Made by a program: the position numbers and the translations under genes. A stretch of DNA of 64,000 nucleotides from M3007 sp044230315. GTDB taxonomy: Bacteria; Bacteroidota; Bacteroidia; Chitinophagales; Saprospiraceae. The DNA is taken from contig JBGARJ010000018.1 in assembly GCA_044230315.1 (NCBI GenBank), positions 1-64,000 of the forward strand. The letters are read 5' to 3'. A model generated the notes under the pieces. The model was not told the origin of the DNA and made no database searches. It worked only from the letters and a program-made list of their open reading frames with translations. The first letter of the stretch is position 1; the number at the start of each line of letters is the position of its first letter. Of the stretch, positions 34,170-43,159 are shown one piece after another.

Positions 34170-34214
34170 GTAGAATTCGAATAAATTGCAGAGTTTTACC
34201 AGTTGGAATTCTAC
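34170..34214. promoter_or_regulatory. inverted repeat upstream of the M28 peptidase gene
   Basis: GTAGAATTC (34170-34178) is perfectly inverted at 34206-34214, 27 bp apart, ending 24 bp before the peptidase start codon. It may be an operator or the terminator stem of the preceding operon; there is no U-tract. Confidence 0.4.
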
Positions 34215-34237
34215 TGTGTTTACCAAATCCGCTTTTT

Positions 34238-35797
34238 ATGAAAAAACTGCTCCTCCCCGCCCTTCTTTTGCTTGCCGGCTTTTCGGCACAAGCCCAGGAC
34301 AAACCTGATTCCACCATCAATGCTATGATCCGCAAACACGGCCTGGAACAAAGCCAGGTCATGGAGATCGCCGGTTGGCTGACCGACGTGTACGGCCCGC
34401 GGCTCACCGGCTCGCCCATGCTCGACAAAGCCACCGCCTGGACGCTCGAACAACTCAAAGCCTGGGGGCTTGAGCAGGTACATACCGAGGCCTGGGGGCC
34501 GTTCGGCCGGGGCTGGGAGTTGAAACACTTTGAAATGCACGCCACCGCCCCGGTGTATTTTCCGGTGGAAGCCTGGCCGAAGGCCTGGTCGCCTTCGACG
34601 AAGGGGCAGGTGACGGGCGAGGCCATTTACCTGGAAGCAGCTACCGTGGAGGACCTGGAAAAGTATAAAGGCAAGCTCAAGGGCAAATTCGTGTTCACCG
34701 ACACCCTGCGCGCCACCAAGCCCTGGTTTGACGGTACGGCCACCCGCCGCGACGCTCAGGACCTGCTCGACCTGGCCAACGCCCCGGTTGCCGGCGCGCG
34801 TAACCGCCGCAATTTCGGCCCGCGCAACAACGATCTGGGCCGGGCGCTCAACGACCTGCTCTATGCCGAAAAACCGCTGGCGCTCGTCGACCGCAGTTTT
34901 AAAGGCGATCAGGGCACGGTGTTCGTGCAGGGCGCCCGCGCCAAAAACGGCAGCGCGTACAGCGACACCGCCGAGGTGCTGCCGCAGGTCACCATGGCTG
35001 TCGAGCAGTACAACCGGATTTTCCGTCTGCTGAAAAAAGGTATCCCGGTCCAACTGTCGATGGAACTCAGTACCGCCTATACCAATCCCGACGGCATGGA
35101 ACACAATATTATCGCTGAAATACCGGGTACCGACCTGAAGGACGAAGTAGTGATGTTCGGCGGGCATTTCGATTCCTGGCAGGCGGGTACGGGCGCGACC
35201 GACAATGCCGCCGGCTCGGCCGCCATGTTGGAAGCCGCCCGCATTCTGATGGAAACCATCAAGGAAAGCGGCATCCGCCCGCGCCGTACCCTGCGCCTGG
35301 CGCTTTGGACCGGCGAAGAACAGGGTTTGCTGGGATCGGCTGGCTATGTGGAGCAACACTACGCCACCATGAATGGCCGTACGGTGCAATCGGTGAAACC
35401 CGAGCAAGCCAAGGTATCGGCCTATTTCAACCTCGACAACGGCACCGGCAAGATCCGCGGCGTGTATATGCAGGGCAACAATCAGGTGGCGCCCATCTTC
35501 CGGCCCTGGCTCGACGCGTTCAAAGACCTCGGCGCCACCACGCTCTCGCTGTCCAATACCGGCGGCACTGACCACCTGTCGTTCGATCGCGTGGGCATCC
35601 CGGGTTTTCAATTTATCCAGGACCCGATCGATTACGACACCCGCACCCACCACTCCAATATGGACGTGTACGATCAACTGATCCCCGAAGACCTCCAACA
35701 GGCTGCAACGATCATTGCGTCGTTTATCTGGCATACCGCGCAACGCGACGAATTGCTGCCGCGCAAACCGCTCGAAATCGCCGATGCGCCGAAATAA
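34238..35797 (+). CDS. exported M28-family zinc aminopeptidase
   Basis: 519 residues. Signal peptide about 1-19 (FSAQAQ). The catalytic domain carries the M28 dizinc ligands: GGHFDSW (His, Asp), GATDNAAGSAA (bridging Asp), WTGEEQGLLGS (Glu-Glu), YFNLDNGTG (Asp) and RTHHSNMD (His). A PA-like insert lies between residues about 120 and 270. It should release N-terminal amino acids from peptides in the periplasm or outside. A POT peptide transporter follows two genes downstream, which suggests peptide scavenging. Confidence 0.92.
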   Translation: MKKLLLPALLLLAGFSAQAQDKPDSTINAMIRKHGLEQSQVMEIAGWLTDVYGPRLTGSPMLDKATAWTLEQLKAWGLEQVHTEAWGPFGRGWELKHFEMHATAPVYFPVEAWPKAWSPSTKGQVTGEAIYLEAATVEDLEKYKGKLKGKFVFTDTLRATKPWFDGTATRRDAQDLLDLANAPVAGARNRRNFGPRNNDLGRALNDLLYAEKPLALVDRSFKGDQGTVFVQGARAKNGSAYSDTAEVLPQVTMAVEQYNRIFRLLKKGIPVQLSMELSTAYTNPDGMEHNIIAEIPGTDLKDEVVMFGGHFDSWQAGTGATDNAAGSAAMLEAARILMETIKESGIRPRRTLRLALWTGEEQGLLGSAGYVEQHYATMNGRTVQSVKPEQAKVSAYFNLDNGTGKIRGVYMQGNNQVAPIFRPWLDAFKDLGATTLSLSNTGGTDHLSFDRVGIPGFQFIQDPIDYDTRTHHSNMDVYDQLIPEDLQQAATIIASFIWHTAQRDELLPRKPLEIADAPK

Positions 35798-35878
35798 GGT
35801 TTACCGCTTGGGAGGGGTAAATTGGGGACTCCAGGCTACCCCTCCCAACCGTCAAATTCCGAACTTATTTTGCCGGTT

Positions 35879-37060
35879 ATGGATGCCCGAACGGAGCTTT
35901 GGTTTTATTTTGTTTTCATTGGCGCGGCCACGATGGCGGTGCTGGCGATGCATTTTTATCTCCAGCAAAAGCTGCGCGACCGGCACGACAACAGCCTTGT
36001 CTGGTTTGCCGCAGGCTTGTTGATTTGGTTGATCGTCATCCTGATCGAGCAAAAAATATGGCCGATCAGAGCCGCGCTGGCAGCGTACAACAAGCCGGGC
36101 GTGCTTTTATCTGCCGAAGACACCATCCACAAGCAGGCGCTTGAAAACCAGCTGGCCTTTCCAGCCATTTCCAGGCGCTTTTTGTCTATCCTGAACTCGC
36201 TGGCCATGGTACTTTTCCTGTCGTATTTCCGGGAAGGCTGGCAGTGGCTCAACACCAATATCCGGAAACTGACCGCCACGCCCGAGCGCACCGCCCTGGG
36301 CGTAGGGGGCATATGCATTAGTGCGGCCGTGATCAACGAGGGATGGTGGTTGCGCACCGAAACCGCAATGTCGGTCCTCGTCGCCTGCCTGCTGACTACT
36401 GGATTTGCCCTCACCTTCTGGCGCCGCAACATCTGGCTCATGCTGCCGGTTACCCTCGTGGGCGGTTTATTGCTCGTGCTCAACCAACTGGCGATGCTGG
36501 CACAGGAGCTGCCGACCGCCCAGTGGGTGGCTGCCTTGTGGCCGCCTGCCGATGATTTGATCTTCAGGCGGATGCTGGCCCTTTTTATCCTGTCGCTCAA
36601 TGTGGGCGCCCTCGCCCTCACGTGGCTGGGTGAAAACAGCGCACTGCCGGCAGTAGAAAGCGATAGCGCGGATGCACCGCAACCTCTGGCGCGGGCTGCC
36701 GTGCACGCGCTGGAATTCCGGGAGGAACAGGGGCATATTGTGTTGTACTTGTCGTTTGCGCAGGGCGAGCAGGTGGTATCGTTCAATGACCGGGAACTGA
36801 ACCCCGCCAAGCGCCGGCTGTTGTTCCGGCATGCCCTGGCCACCCGGGAGCACCGCAGCCTGCGATCGAGCCTGTTCAACAATTTTACCAAGGAACGCGG
36901 CGATCTGATCCGGGAACTCAACCACAAATTGCATCCGCTCGGGCTGACCCTGGCGCCCGCCGATCTGTTTGCCAAAGGGGCCGAAGCGGGCACTTACCGG
37001 CTCGCCATCCCCCCGGAACAGATCGCTATCGACGCGGCGGCGCAGCGTCTTTTGGATTAA
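35879..37060 (+). CDS. multi-pass membrane protein with cytoplasmic C-terminal domain, unknown
   Basis: 393 residues from ATG 35879. Six or seven predicted TM helices lie in the first 250 residues (e.g. WFYFVFIGAATMAVLAMHF and LVWFAAGLLIWLIVILI). The last about 130 residues form a soluble domain (HALEFREEQGHIVLYLSFAQ, SLRSSLFNNFTKERGDLIRELNHKL). No family is recognised. It lies between a peptidase and a peptide transporter on the same strand, with 81-bp and 111-bp gaps. Confidence 0.7.
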   Translation: MDARTELWFYFVFIGAATMAVLAMHFYLQQKLRDRHDNSLVWFAAGLLIWLIVILIEQKIWPIRAALAAYNKPGVLLSAEDTIHKQALENQLAFPAISRRFLSILNSLAMVLFLSYFREGWQWLNTNIRKLTATPERTALGVGGICISAAVINEGWWLRTETAMSVLVACLLTTGFALTFWRRNIWLMLPVTLVGGLLLVLNQLAMLAQELPTAQWVAALWPPADDLIFRRMLALFILSLNVGALALTWLGENSALPAVESDSADAPQPLARAAVHALEFREEQGHIVLYLSFAQGEQVVSFNDRELNPAKRRLLFRHALATREHRSLRSSLFNNFTKERGDLIRELNHKLHPLGLTLAPADLFAKGAEAGTYRLAIPPEQIAIDAAAQRLLD

Positions 37061-37171
37061 CGGCACTCGATTTTGCTCGAAAAAACTCGCGCCGCTTGCT
37101 CGCCAATACTCCGGCCCGACTGAACATACTCGGTTTTTCCGCCCCTGTTTTGCAGCAGTTTTTCATATAAA

Positions 37172-38659
37172 ATGCTGCCTGCCATGCTTTCTTATCTGCG
37201 AAAACTGCCTGCCGCGGCGCGGTTTTTCCTGGCCGTCGAGTTCAGCGAACGCGCTTCGTATTACGGCTACCGCTCCCTGCTGACCGCGTACCTCACGTTT
37301 CACCTCGGGCTCACGGCACACCAGGCCGCTCAAATCACCCGCTCGAACATCGCCCTGACCTACCTGATGCCCGTTGTCGGGGGTATTGTAGCCGATTGGT
37401 TTTTGGGTAAATACCTGACCATCGTGGCTTTTGCCCTGATCTGTTGCCTGGGGCACCTGCTGCTGGCGGTATCGATGCATTTCGACCAGTTTTCGATCCT
37501 GCACGGGTTGTTTGCCGACGGGTTTTCGGTATTTCAGACCGGGCTGTTCTGCATCGCCTGCGGCGCCGGCGGGCTCAAGCCCAACAATTCGGGTATGTTC
37601 GGCGATCAGTTCCGGGGCGACCGCCAGGGCCAGATCGAAGATGCGTTTCGCTGGTTTTACGCCAGCATCAATGTGGGTTCCCTGCTGGCCAACGTGTTTG
37701 TGCCGGTGGTGGCCAACCATTGGTCGTACGACTGGGGTTTTGGGGTGCCGGGCATCCTGATGCTGTTGTCCACCCTGTTGTTGGTGTGGGGGCGCAGGCA
37801 GTATTTTACGGTGCCGCCCAACGGGTTGCCCAAAACCACGTTTGTCACGTTCAACCTGCGGGCGTTGTGGCTGCAGATCCGCGGCGTACCCGATGTTTGG
37901 AACGCGCTGGCGCTGGAATACGGCAAAACCACCGTCGAACACCTGCTTTCGATCTGGCGCGTAGGGGCCTATTTCCTGCTTTTCGCCGTCTTGTGGGCGG
38001 TGTACGACATGAACGGCGCCGAATGGGTGGAAGAAGCGCGGTATCTCGACCGGCGGATGTTCGGCTACGAGGTTAATTTCGAATCGGTGCAGACCGTCAA
38101 TTCCCTGTTTATCATTTTGCTGGTGCCGGTTTCGATCTGGTTTTTCCGGCGGCTGTCCGACCGGGGCATCCGGGTGTCGGCGCGGCGCAGGGTGTTTTGG
38201 GGCATGATCTTCGCCGTAGCCGCCGTGCTCGGGGCGGGTATCATCAAAACCGGCATCGAGGCCTGGATGGACCTCAACCCGGCCATGCGCAACCCCTTGT
38301 ACGCCCAGGAGCACCCGGAAATATGCTCCGGCATCAGCGTGTGGTGGCAGGTGGCGGTTTACTTCATTTTGACGGTGGGAGAGGTGCTGTTCAGTATTTC
38401 GGGTCTGGAATTGGGTTACCGGTACGCGCCGCCGAGGATGAAATCCAGCGTGTTGTCGGTGTGGTATTTGAGTACGTCGCTCGGTAATTACGTGGCGGCA
38501 GCCGTCAAGTCGCAAATGGATGCCGGCGAGCCGCTGGCCTTTCTGGCGCGGAGCGGGAACTACTACTGGTTTTTCGGCGCCCTGCTGATTGCCAACGCCG
38601 CGCTCTACCTGCGGCTTTCGCCAATGATCCCGGAAAAAATATACGATGCTGGCGAATAA
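37172..38659 (+). CDS. POT/PTR-family proton-coupled oligopeptide transporter
   Basis: 495 residues; ATG 37184 is a possible alternative start. The E-x-x-E-R motif of TM1 (EFSERASYYGYR) and FYASINVGS in TM5 are hallmarks of the POT family. The TM2-3 region reads PVVGGIVADWFLGKY. It should import di- and tripeptides with protons. The upstream M28 peptidase could supply such substrates. The gene is convergent with the GH30 genes. Confidence 0.9.
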   Translation: MLPAMLSYLRKLPAAARFFLAVEFSERASYYGYRSLLTAYLTFHLGLTAHQAAQITRSNIALTYLMPVVGGIVADWFLGKYLTIVAFALICCLGHLLLAVSMHFDQFSILHGLFADGFSVFQTGLFCIACGAGGLKPNNSGMFGDQFRGDRQGQIEDAFRWFYASINVGSLLANVFVPVVANHWSYDWGFGVPGILMLLSTLLLVWGRRQYFTVPPNGLPKTTFVTFNLRALWLQIRGVPDVWNALALEYGKTTVEHLLSIWRVGAYFLLFAVLWAVYDMNGAEWVEEARYLDRRMFGYEVNFESVQTVNSLFIILLVPVSIWFFRRLSDRGIRVSARRRVFWGMIFAVAAVLGAGIIKTGIEAWMDLNPAMRNPLYAQEHPEICSGISVWWQVAVYFILTVGEVLFSISGLELGYRYAPPRMKSSVLSVWYLSTSLGNYVAAAVKSQMDAGEPLAFLARSGNYYWFFGALLIANAALYLRLSPMIPEKIYDAGE

Positions 38660-38685
38660 CCCGGGGCCGTTGCTCCGCCCATCCT

Positions 38686-40131
38686 TTACCAAACGAAAGT
38701 ACCGGCGGTGCCCGCTTGCAGGGTGGCCACGATCCATTTTCCGCCGGCGCTGATGTTGAAGGATTGCAGGATCGAGCCTTCATTCAACGCGATCAGCACG
38801 GTCTTGCCCTCCGGGGTCCGGAACGCCACATTGGGCAGCTGGCCGCTGAAATAACTGCCGAGCCGCACCGAACCGGGCGGCGTGCATTTGGCGGCCTGGG
38901 CAATGATGTAATAACTGACGTTGCGGGTCACGGTGGAGCCGCTGATCGTGAGCGCGCCCCGGCATTGTGAGCAGCCCCCGGGCGTGTGCGGACCGAAATC
39001 GGGATCGTTGGCGAGGTTCCATTCCAACGCCACGCGGCTCCAGTTGCGCATCGACCCGATAATGACGTTTTTCAAATGCCATTTCAGATCGGTGTCAAAC
39101 TGACCGTTCGCAGCCGTCCATTGTTCGGTGAAATACAAGGCCTTGTCGGGGTGCGCATCGTGCACCTGCGACAGCGCGCTGATATCGCCGGCGTAGAGGT
39201 GAAACGCCGAACCGTACACGTATGGATTGGCCGCCGGGTCGTCCAGCACCGCGATAGGGTAGTAGGGGTTGTCGCAGTTGTGGTCCCAGATCACGATTTT
39301 CGTATCGATGCCTGCCGCCTGAAACGCGGGGCCGAGATCGTTTTGGATAAAGTCGGCCTGTTGCACAAACGACATGATCATACTGGGGTTGTTTCCGCCG
39401 TGTTGGGGTTCGTTCTGGACGGTGATGGCGTCGAGTGGGATGCCCTGCGCTTGCATGGCCTGGATATAGCGGACAAAATATTGGGCGTAGGCGCCGTAAT
39501 ACTGCGGGTTGAGGTTGCCGCCGATGCTGCTGCCGTTGGTTTTCATCCAAACCGGCGGACTCCAGGGCGAGCCCATGATCTTTATCCTGGGGTTGACCGC
39601 CAAAATCTCTTTCAGCACGGGGATCAGGTGCAGCGTATCGTACGAGAGGTTGAAATGCGCTAATCCGGGGTCGGTTTGTCCGGCCGGAAGGTCGTCGTAA
39701 CTGAATACCTGGGGGTCCAGGTCCGATGCGCCGATGCTGATGCGCAAGTAACTGACGCCTATGGAATTAGCATTTTTCCCAAACAATTCCTGCAGCAGGG
39801 CCGAGCGGTCGGCGGCGGCCATTTGGTGCAGCAGCATGGCACTGCCGCCGGTGAGCGTATAGCCAAACCCGTCTACGGTCTGGAATTGTTGGGCGGTGTC
39901 GATCTGGAGCACGGGGAAACGGTCGTCTTTCCCGGCGGCGAAATCGATCGTCTTGAAATACAAGCGGTTGGCGCCATCGCCCGAAGTGGTCCAAACCTGC
40001 ACCGGCAGGTTGGGCGTAGGCGTGGGCGTTTCATCTTCCGGTTTTGGCTTGCACCCTGAAAGACCGAGCATCAACAGCGCCATCAACCCCAGCGCCAAGG
40101 TATCGCGGTGAAAAAACTGCAGGTAAACCAT
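38686..40131 (-). CDS. GH30-family glycoside hydrolase lipoprotein (first copy)
   Basis: 481 residues from ATG 40131; ATG 40176 is an alternative. Lipobox LGLSGC, then a Pro/Thr linker. The (beta/alpha)8 barrel shows the GH30 opening QTVDGFGYTLTGGSA, the acid/base Glu in ITVQNEPQ and the nucleophile Glu in LYFTEQW. The C-terminal beta domain is complete. GH30 includes beta-glucosylceramidases, beta-1,6-glucanases and xylanases; the pairing of two GH30 enzymes with SusC/D suggests beta-1,6-glucan or related substrate (inference). It is last gene of the PUL. Confidence 0.9.
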   Translation of the reverse strand: MVYLQFFHRDTLALGLMALLMLGLSGCKPKPEDETPTPTPNLPVQVWTTSGDGANRLYFKTIDFAAGKDDRFPVLQIDTAQQFQTVDGFGYTLTGGSAMLLHQMAAADRSALLQELFGKNANSIGVSYLRISIGASDLDPQVFSYDDLPAGQTDPGLAHFNLSYDTLHLIPVLKEILAVNPRIKIMGSPWSPPVWMKTNGSSIGGNLNPQYYGAYAQYFVRYIQAMQAQGIPLDAITVQNEPQHGGNNPSMIMSFVQQADFIQNDLGPAFQAAGIDTKIVIWDHNCDNPYYPIAVLDDPAANPYVYGSAFHLYAGDISALSQVHDAHPDKALYFTEQWTAANGQFDTDLKWHLKNVIIGSMRNWSRVALEWNLANDPDFGPHTPGGCSQCRGALTISGSTVTRNVSYYIIAQAAKCTPPGSVRLGSYFSGQLPNVAFRTPEGKTVLIALNEGSILQSFNISAGGKWIVATLQAGTAGTFVW

Positions 40132-40192
40132 ATTTCGCCCGGCCAGGCGGGCAGATTGCGTTGGTGTGATCGTCATGGTTGAACAACAAAAC

Positions 40193-41659
40193 TCAAAAAA
40201 CAAGCGTCGCGATCGAGTGCGGCAAACTCACCGTTTCCACTGCTTGGCCGCCCCGGCACAACCGGTATTGGATTCGCTCGCTCGTGGGGTTCATCACCAC
40301 CACGGCGATGCTGCCGTCGGTGTTCTGAAAGGCGGTCGTGAGGAGTTGGGCCCGGTTGGACGAACTGACGATGCGCCGCGCGCCGGGGCGGATGAATTTC
40401 GAGAAATGCCCGATGTAGTAATACGAGTTCATGAAGTGCAGGGTGCCTTCTCCGGTTTTGGCGTGCACGGGCGCAAAACAAAAATTGTTCACGTGGTTGG
40501 GGCCGCCGGTTTCGTCGAGCAGGACGTTCCAGTCGGTCCAGGCGACCGCGCCGTTGTTGAAATCGCGGATCATGTTCTCGCCGTACTGCTCCCCCCACGA
40601 CCAGTCGGCGAAGGTCTGCCAGGAAAACGGGTAATTGCAGGCTTCGGTGAGCAGCAGGTTTTTCCCGGGGAAGGCTTCCGCCACGCGTTGCACGTTGTCG
40701 TACTGCCGCCCGCCGTTCCACACCTCGTACCAGTGGAACCCGATGCCCCAGATGTACCGGGCCGCGCCCGGGTCGCTTAGATAAGTAGATGCCCGCTGGT
40801 ACAGGAGGTCGCGGTTGTGGTCCCAGGCGATGAGTTTCGTAGCGCCGAGGCCGTTGTGCTGTAGCGCGGGCCCGAGGTGGTTTTTGATAAAATCGGTTTC
40901 TTCCTGCGCCGTGTACATGCAGGATTCCCAGGTCTGTTTTGCCATCGGTTCGTTTTGCACGGAAAGCCCCCAGACCGGAACGCCCAGTTTTTCGTACGCC
41001 CGGATAAATTTTACGTAGTAATTGGCCCAGGCATCGTAGTAAGCCGGCAGGAGTTTGCCGCCGTGCAACATGTCCTTGTTGTCCTTCATCCAGGCCGGCG
41101 GGCTCCAGGGGCTGGCAAAGAGGAGCAGGTTGCCGCCGGCGGCCGCCATGGCCCGTTTGATGAACGGGATCTTAAACCGCTCGTCGTGGGTCACGCTGAA
41201 CGTCTGCAAATCGCGGTCGCCCTCGCTGACGTAGGTGTACATGTCGCTCGAAAAATCGCAGCTGTTGATGTTCGTCCGGGCAAAGGTGTAGCCGATGCCC
41301 TTTCCGGGGCTGAAGTACGCCTGGAGGAATGCCTCCTGCTGGTCGGGCGGTAATTTTGCGAAGGTCTCTGCCGAGGCGTCGGTGAGCGCGCCGCCGATGC
41401 CGACAAACGTTTGGAACTGCCGTGCGGCGTCGACAAACACACAGGCCTGATTTTCAAGCGGCTGACCAAACGGCCCGAACGCGAGCGTCTCCGTCTGGGA
41501 AAGGCGGTAGCGGGTGCTGTCGGCCGTAGTGAACACCGCGACGGTTTTGGCCGCGGCCGGGTGGTTGTCGGGTAGCGGGCCGGAGCTGTACGTGCTGCGT
41601 GTCGGCAGTTGGCAAGCCCCGGCGAAGAGCAATAAAATGGAAAATGGTCTCAATTTCAT
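40193..41659 (-). CDS. GH30-family glycoside hydrolase lipoprotein (second copy)
   Basis: 488 residues. Lipobox LLLFAGAC. GH30 blocks: QTFVGIGGALTDASAETF, SPWSPPAWMKDN, acid/base Glu in LSVQNEPMAKQTW, nucleophile Glu in LLLTEACNYPF, and the C-terminal beta domain ending with GGQAVETVSLPHSIATLVF. It is closer to the glucosylceramidase/beta-1,6-glucanase subgroups than the first copy (inference from the TEACNYP motif). It begins 9 bp after susD, so it is in the PUL operon. Confidence 0.92.
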   Translation of the reverse strand: MKLRPFSILLLFAGACQLPTRSTYSSGPLPDNHPAAAKTVAVFTTADSTRYRLSQTETLAFGPFGQPLENQACVFVDAARQFQTFVGIGGALTDASAETFAKLPPDQQEAFLQAYFSPGKGIGYTFARTNINSCDFSSDMYTYVSEGDRDLQTFSVTHDERFKIPFIKRAMAAAGGNLLLFASPWSPPAWMKDNKDMLHGGKLLPAYYDAWANYYVKFIRAYEKLGVPVWGLSVQNEPMAKQTWESCMYTAQEETDFIKNHLGPALQHNGLGATKLIAWDHNRDLLYQRASTYLSDPGAARYIWGIGFHWYEVWNGGRQYDNVQRVAEAFPGKNLLLTEACNYPFSWQTFADWSWGEQYGENMIRDFNNGAVAWTDWNVLLDETGGPNHVNNFCFAPVHAKTGEGTLHFMNSYYYIGHFSKFIRPGARRIVSSSNRAQLLTTAFQNTDGSIAVVVMNPTSERIQYRLCRGGQAVETVSLPHSIATLVF

Positions 41660-41668
41660 AAGGAAGGC

Positions 41669-43132
41669 TCAATACCCCGGGTTTTGCGTCAGTTTGGCGT
41701 TTTTATCCAGTTCCGCCTGTGGAATGGGCCACACCAGCCGGTTTTGCGTGAGGTGGTAGGGCTTGTTGCCGCTGCCATCGTCCACGTTGTTCATCACTTC
41801 GATGGCGCGGCCGGTGCGTTTGAGGTCGTACCAGCGGTGCCCTTCGAAGGCCAGTTCGAGGCGGCGCTCATGCGCGATGGCGAGGCGGACGTCGGCAGGT
41901 GCGGCGGCGGTGGATGCGGGCAAATTGACCCTTGCCCGGATCTGATTGACCAGCGTCATGGCCCCGGGTTGGTCGCCGAGTTCGTTCAGGGCTTCGGCTT
42001 TCAGCAGCAGGATGTCGGCCAGGCGGATGAAAATATAGTTCTGGTTGCTGCCTTCCTGGAAATTGTGCCACTTGTTGATAAAGGGGTAATGCGTTTGCGG
42101 CCAGTGCGGGTCCGACCATTTGCCGCTCACATCCAGGAAAACAATGCTGGCATTTTTGCGCTTCATGTCGCCTTCGGCGTCGAAGGCGGCCACCAGGTCG
42201 TTGGACGGCAGGTTAAATTTCTTCCAGTCGAGCCCCCGGAAGATTTTCGTGCCCCAGTTGCCGTCGGAGGAGCCGCCGTTGTAGTTGATCTCAAAAATGG
42301 ATTCGGCGGAATTCTCGTTGGCGTTGTTCCAGAGTTGATCATAATCGGTCAGCAGGCTGTAGCCGCCGCCGATCACGGCATCGCAATATTGTTTCACTTT
42401 TGCCCAATCGTGCGGTTCCTGCGTGGCGTACACTTTTGCCAGCACGGCATTCACGGCGCCTTTGGTGGCATAGCCCTTGTGGGGGGCGGTGGTACGAACG
42501 CGCGGCAGGGCCGTTTCCAGGTCGGCGATGATTTGCGCATACACCTCGGCTTGCGCGGCCCGTGCCGGGAAGATCTGGGGATAGATCTCCGCGAGATTGG
42601 CCGCGCTGATGGTCTTCACTTCTTTGAGTTGCAAGGGCACATCACCCCACAATTGAACGGCCTGGAAGTACATGAACGCCCGGATAAATGCGGCTTCGCC
42701 GAGGATCTCCTCCTTGCGGCCGGCGCTCAGCGCAGGGTCGGTCACTGCGCCGACGTTGTTGATGACCGCGTTGCATTTGCCGATAGTGGAGTACAGGTAC
42801 CGCCAGTCGCGGCTGACGTTGGAATTGGTGGCGTCGAGTTTGTAGTCGTCTATTTGAAAATTGGCCGGGTTGTCGCCGCCGGCATAGGCGTCGTCGGCCT
42901 GCGCGTCGCCGTTTACGAAGTAGTCCAGTTGGTAATACTCGTTTTTAAAATCGGCGTACGCGCCGGCGAGCGCCGCTTCCACTTCGGAGGCCGATTTGAA
43001 AAATATGGAATCCGCGTTGGTATTGGTCACGGCGATACTCTGCGACTCCGGCTCCAGTTCGAGGAACTTGTCGCAGGCGTTGAAGCTCAGCAGGGCCGTC
43101 GCGGCGGTCAGAAACAGGATGAATTTTTTCAT
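41669..43132 (-). CDS. susD: SusD/RagB-family glycan-binding lipoprotein
   Basis: 487 residues. Lipobox SFNAC, then DKFLELEPES typical of SusD starts. TPR-like helices include DWRYLYSTIGKCNAVINNV, FIRAFMYFQAVQLWGDVPL, and the C-terminal ERRLELAFEGHRWYDLKRTGRA block. It forms the surface lid of the SusC transporter and binds oligosaccharides. It starts 27 bp behind susC. Confidence 0.95.
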   Translation of the reverse strand: MKKFILFLTAATALLSFNACDKFLELEPESQSIAVTNTNADSIFFKSASEVEAALAGAYADFKNEYYQLDYFVNGDAQADDAYAGGDNPANFQIDDYKLDATNSNVSRDWRYLYSTIGKCNAVINNVGAVTDPALSAGRKEEILGEAAFIRAFMYFQAVQLWGDVPLQLKEVKTISAANLAEIYPQIFPARAAQAEVYAQIIADLETALPRVRTTAPHKGYATKGAVNAVLAKVYATQEPHDWAKVKQYCDAVIGGGYSLLTDYDQLWNNANENSAESIFEINYNGGSSDGNWGTKIFRGLDWKKFNLPSNDLVAAFDAEGDMKRKNASIVFLDVSGKWSDPHWPQTHYPFINKWHNFQEGSNQNYIFIRLADILLLKAEALNELGDQPGAMTLVNQIRARVNLPASTAAAPADVRLAIAHERRLELAFEGHRWYDLKRTGRAIEVMNNVDDGSGNKPYHLTQNRLVWPIPQAELDKNAKLTQNPGY

Positions 43133-43159
43133 GTCAACGGATTTTTTCAGGTCAAGGGG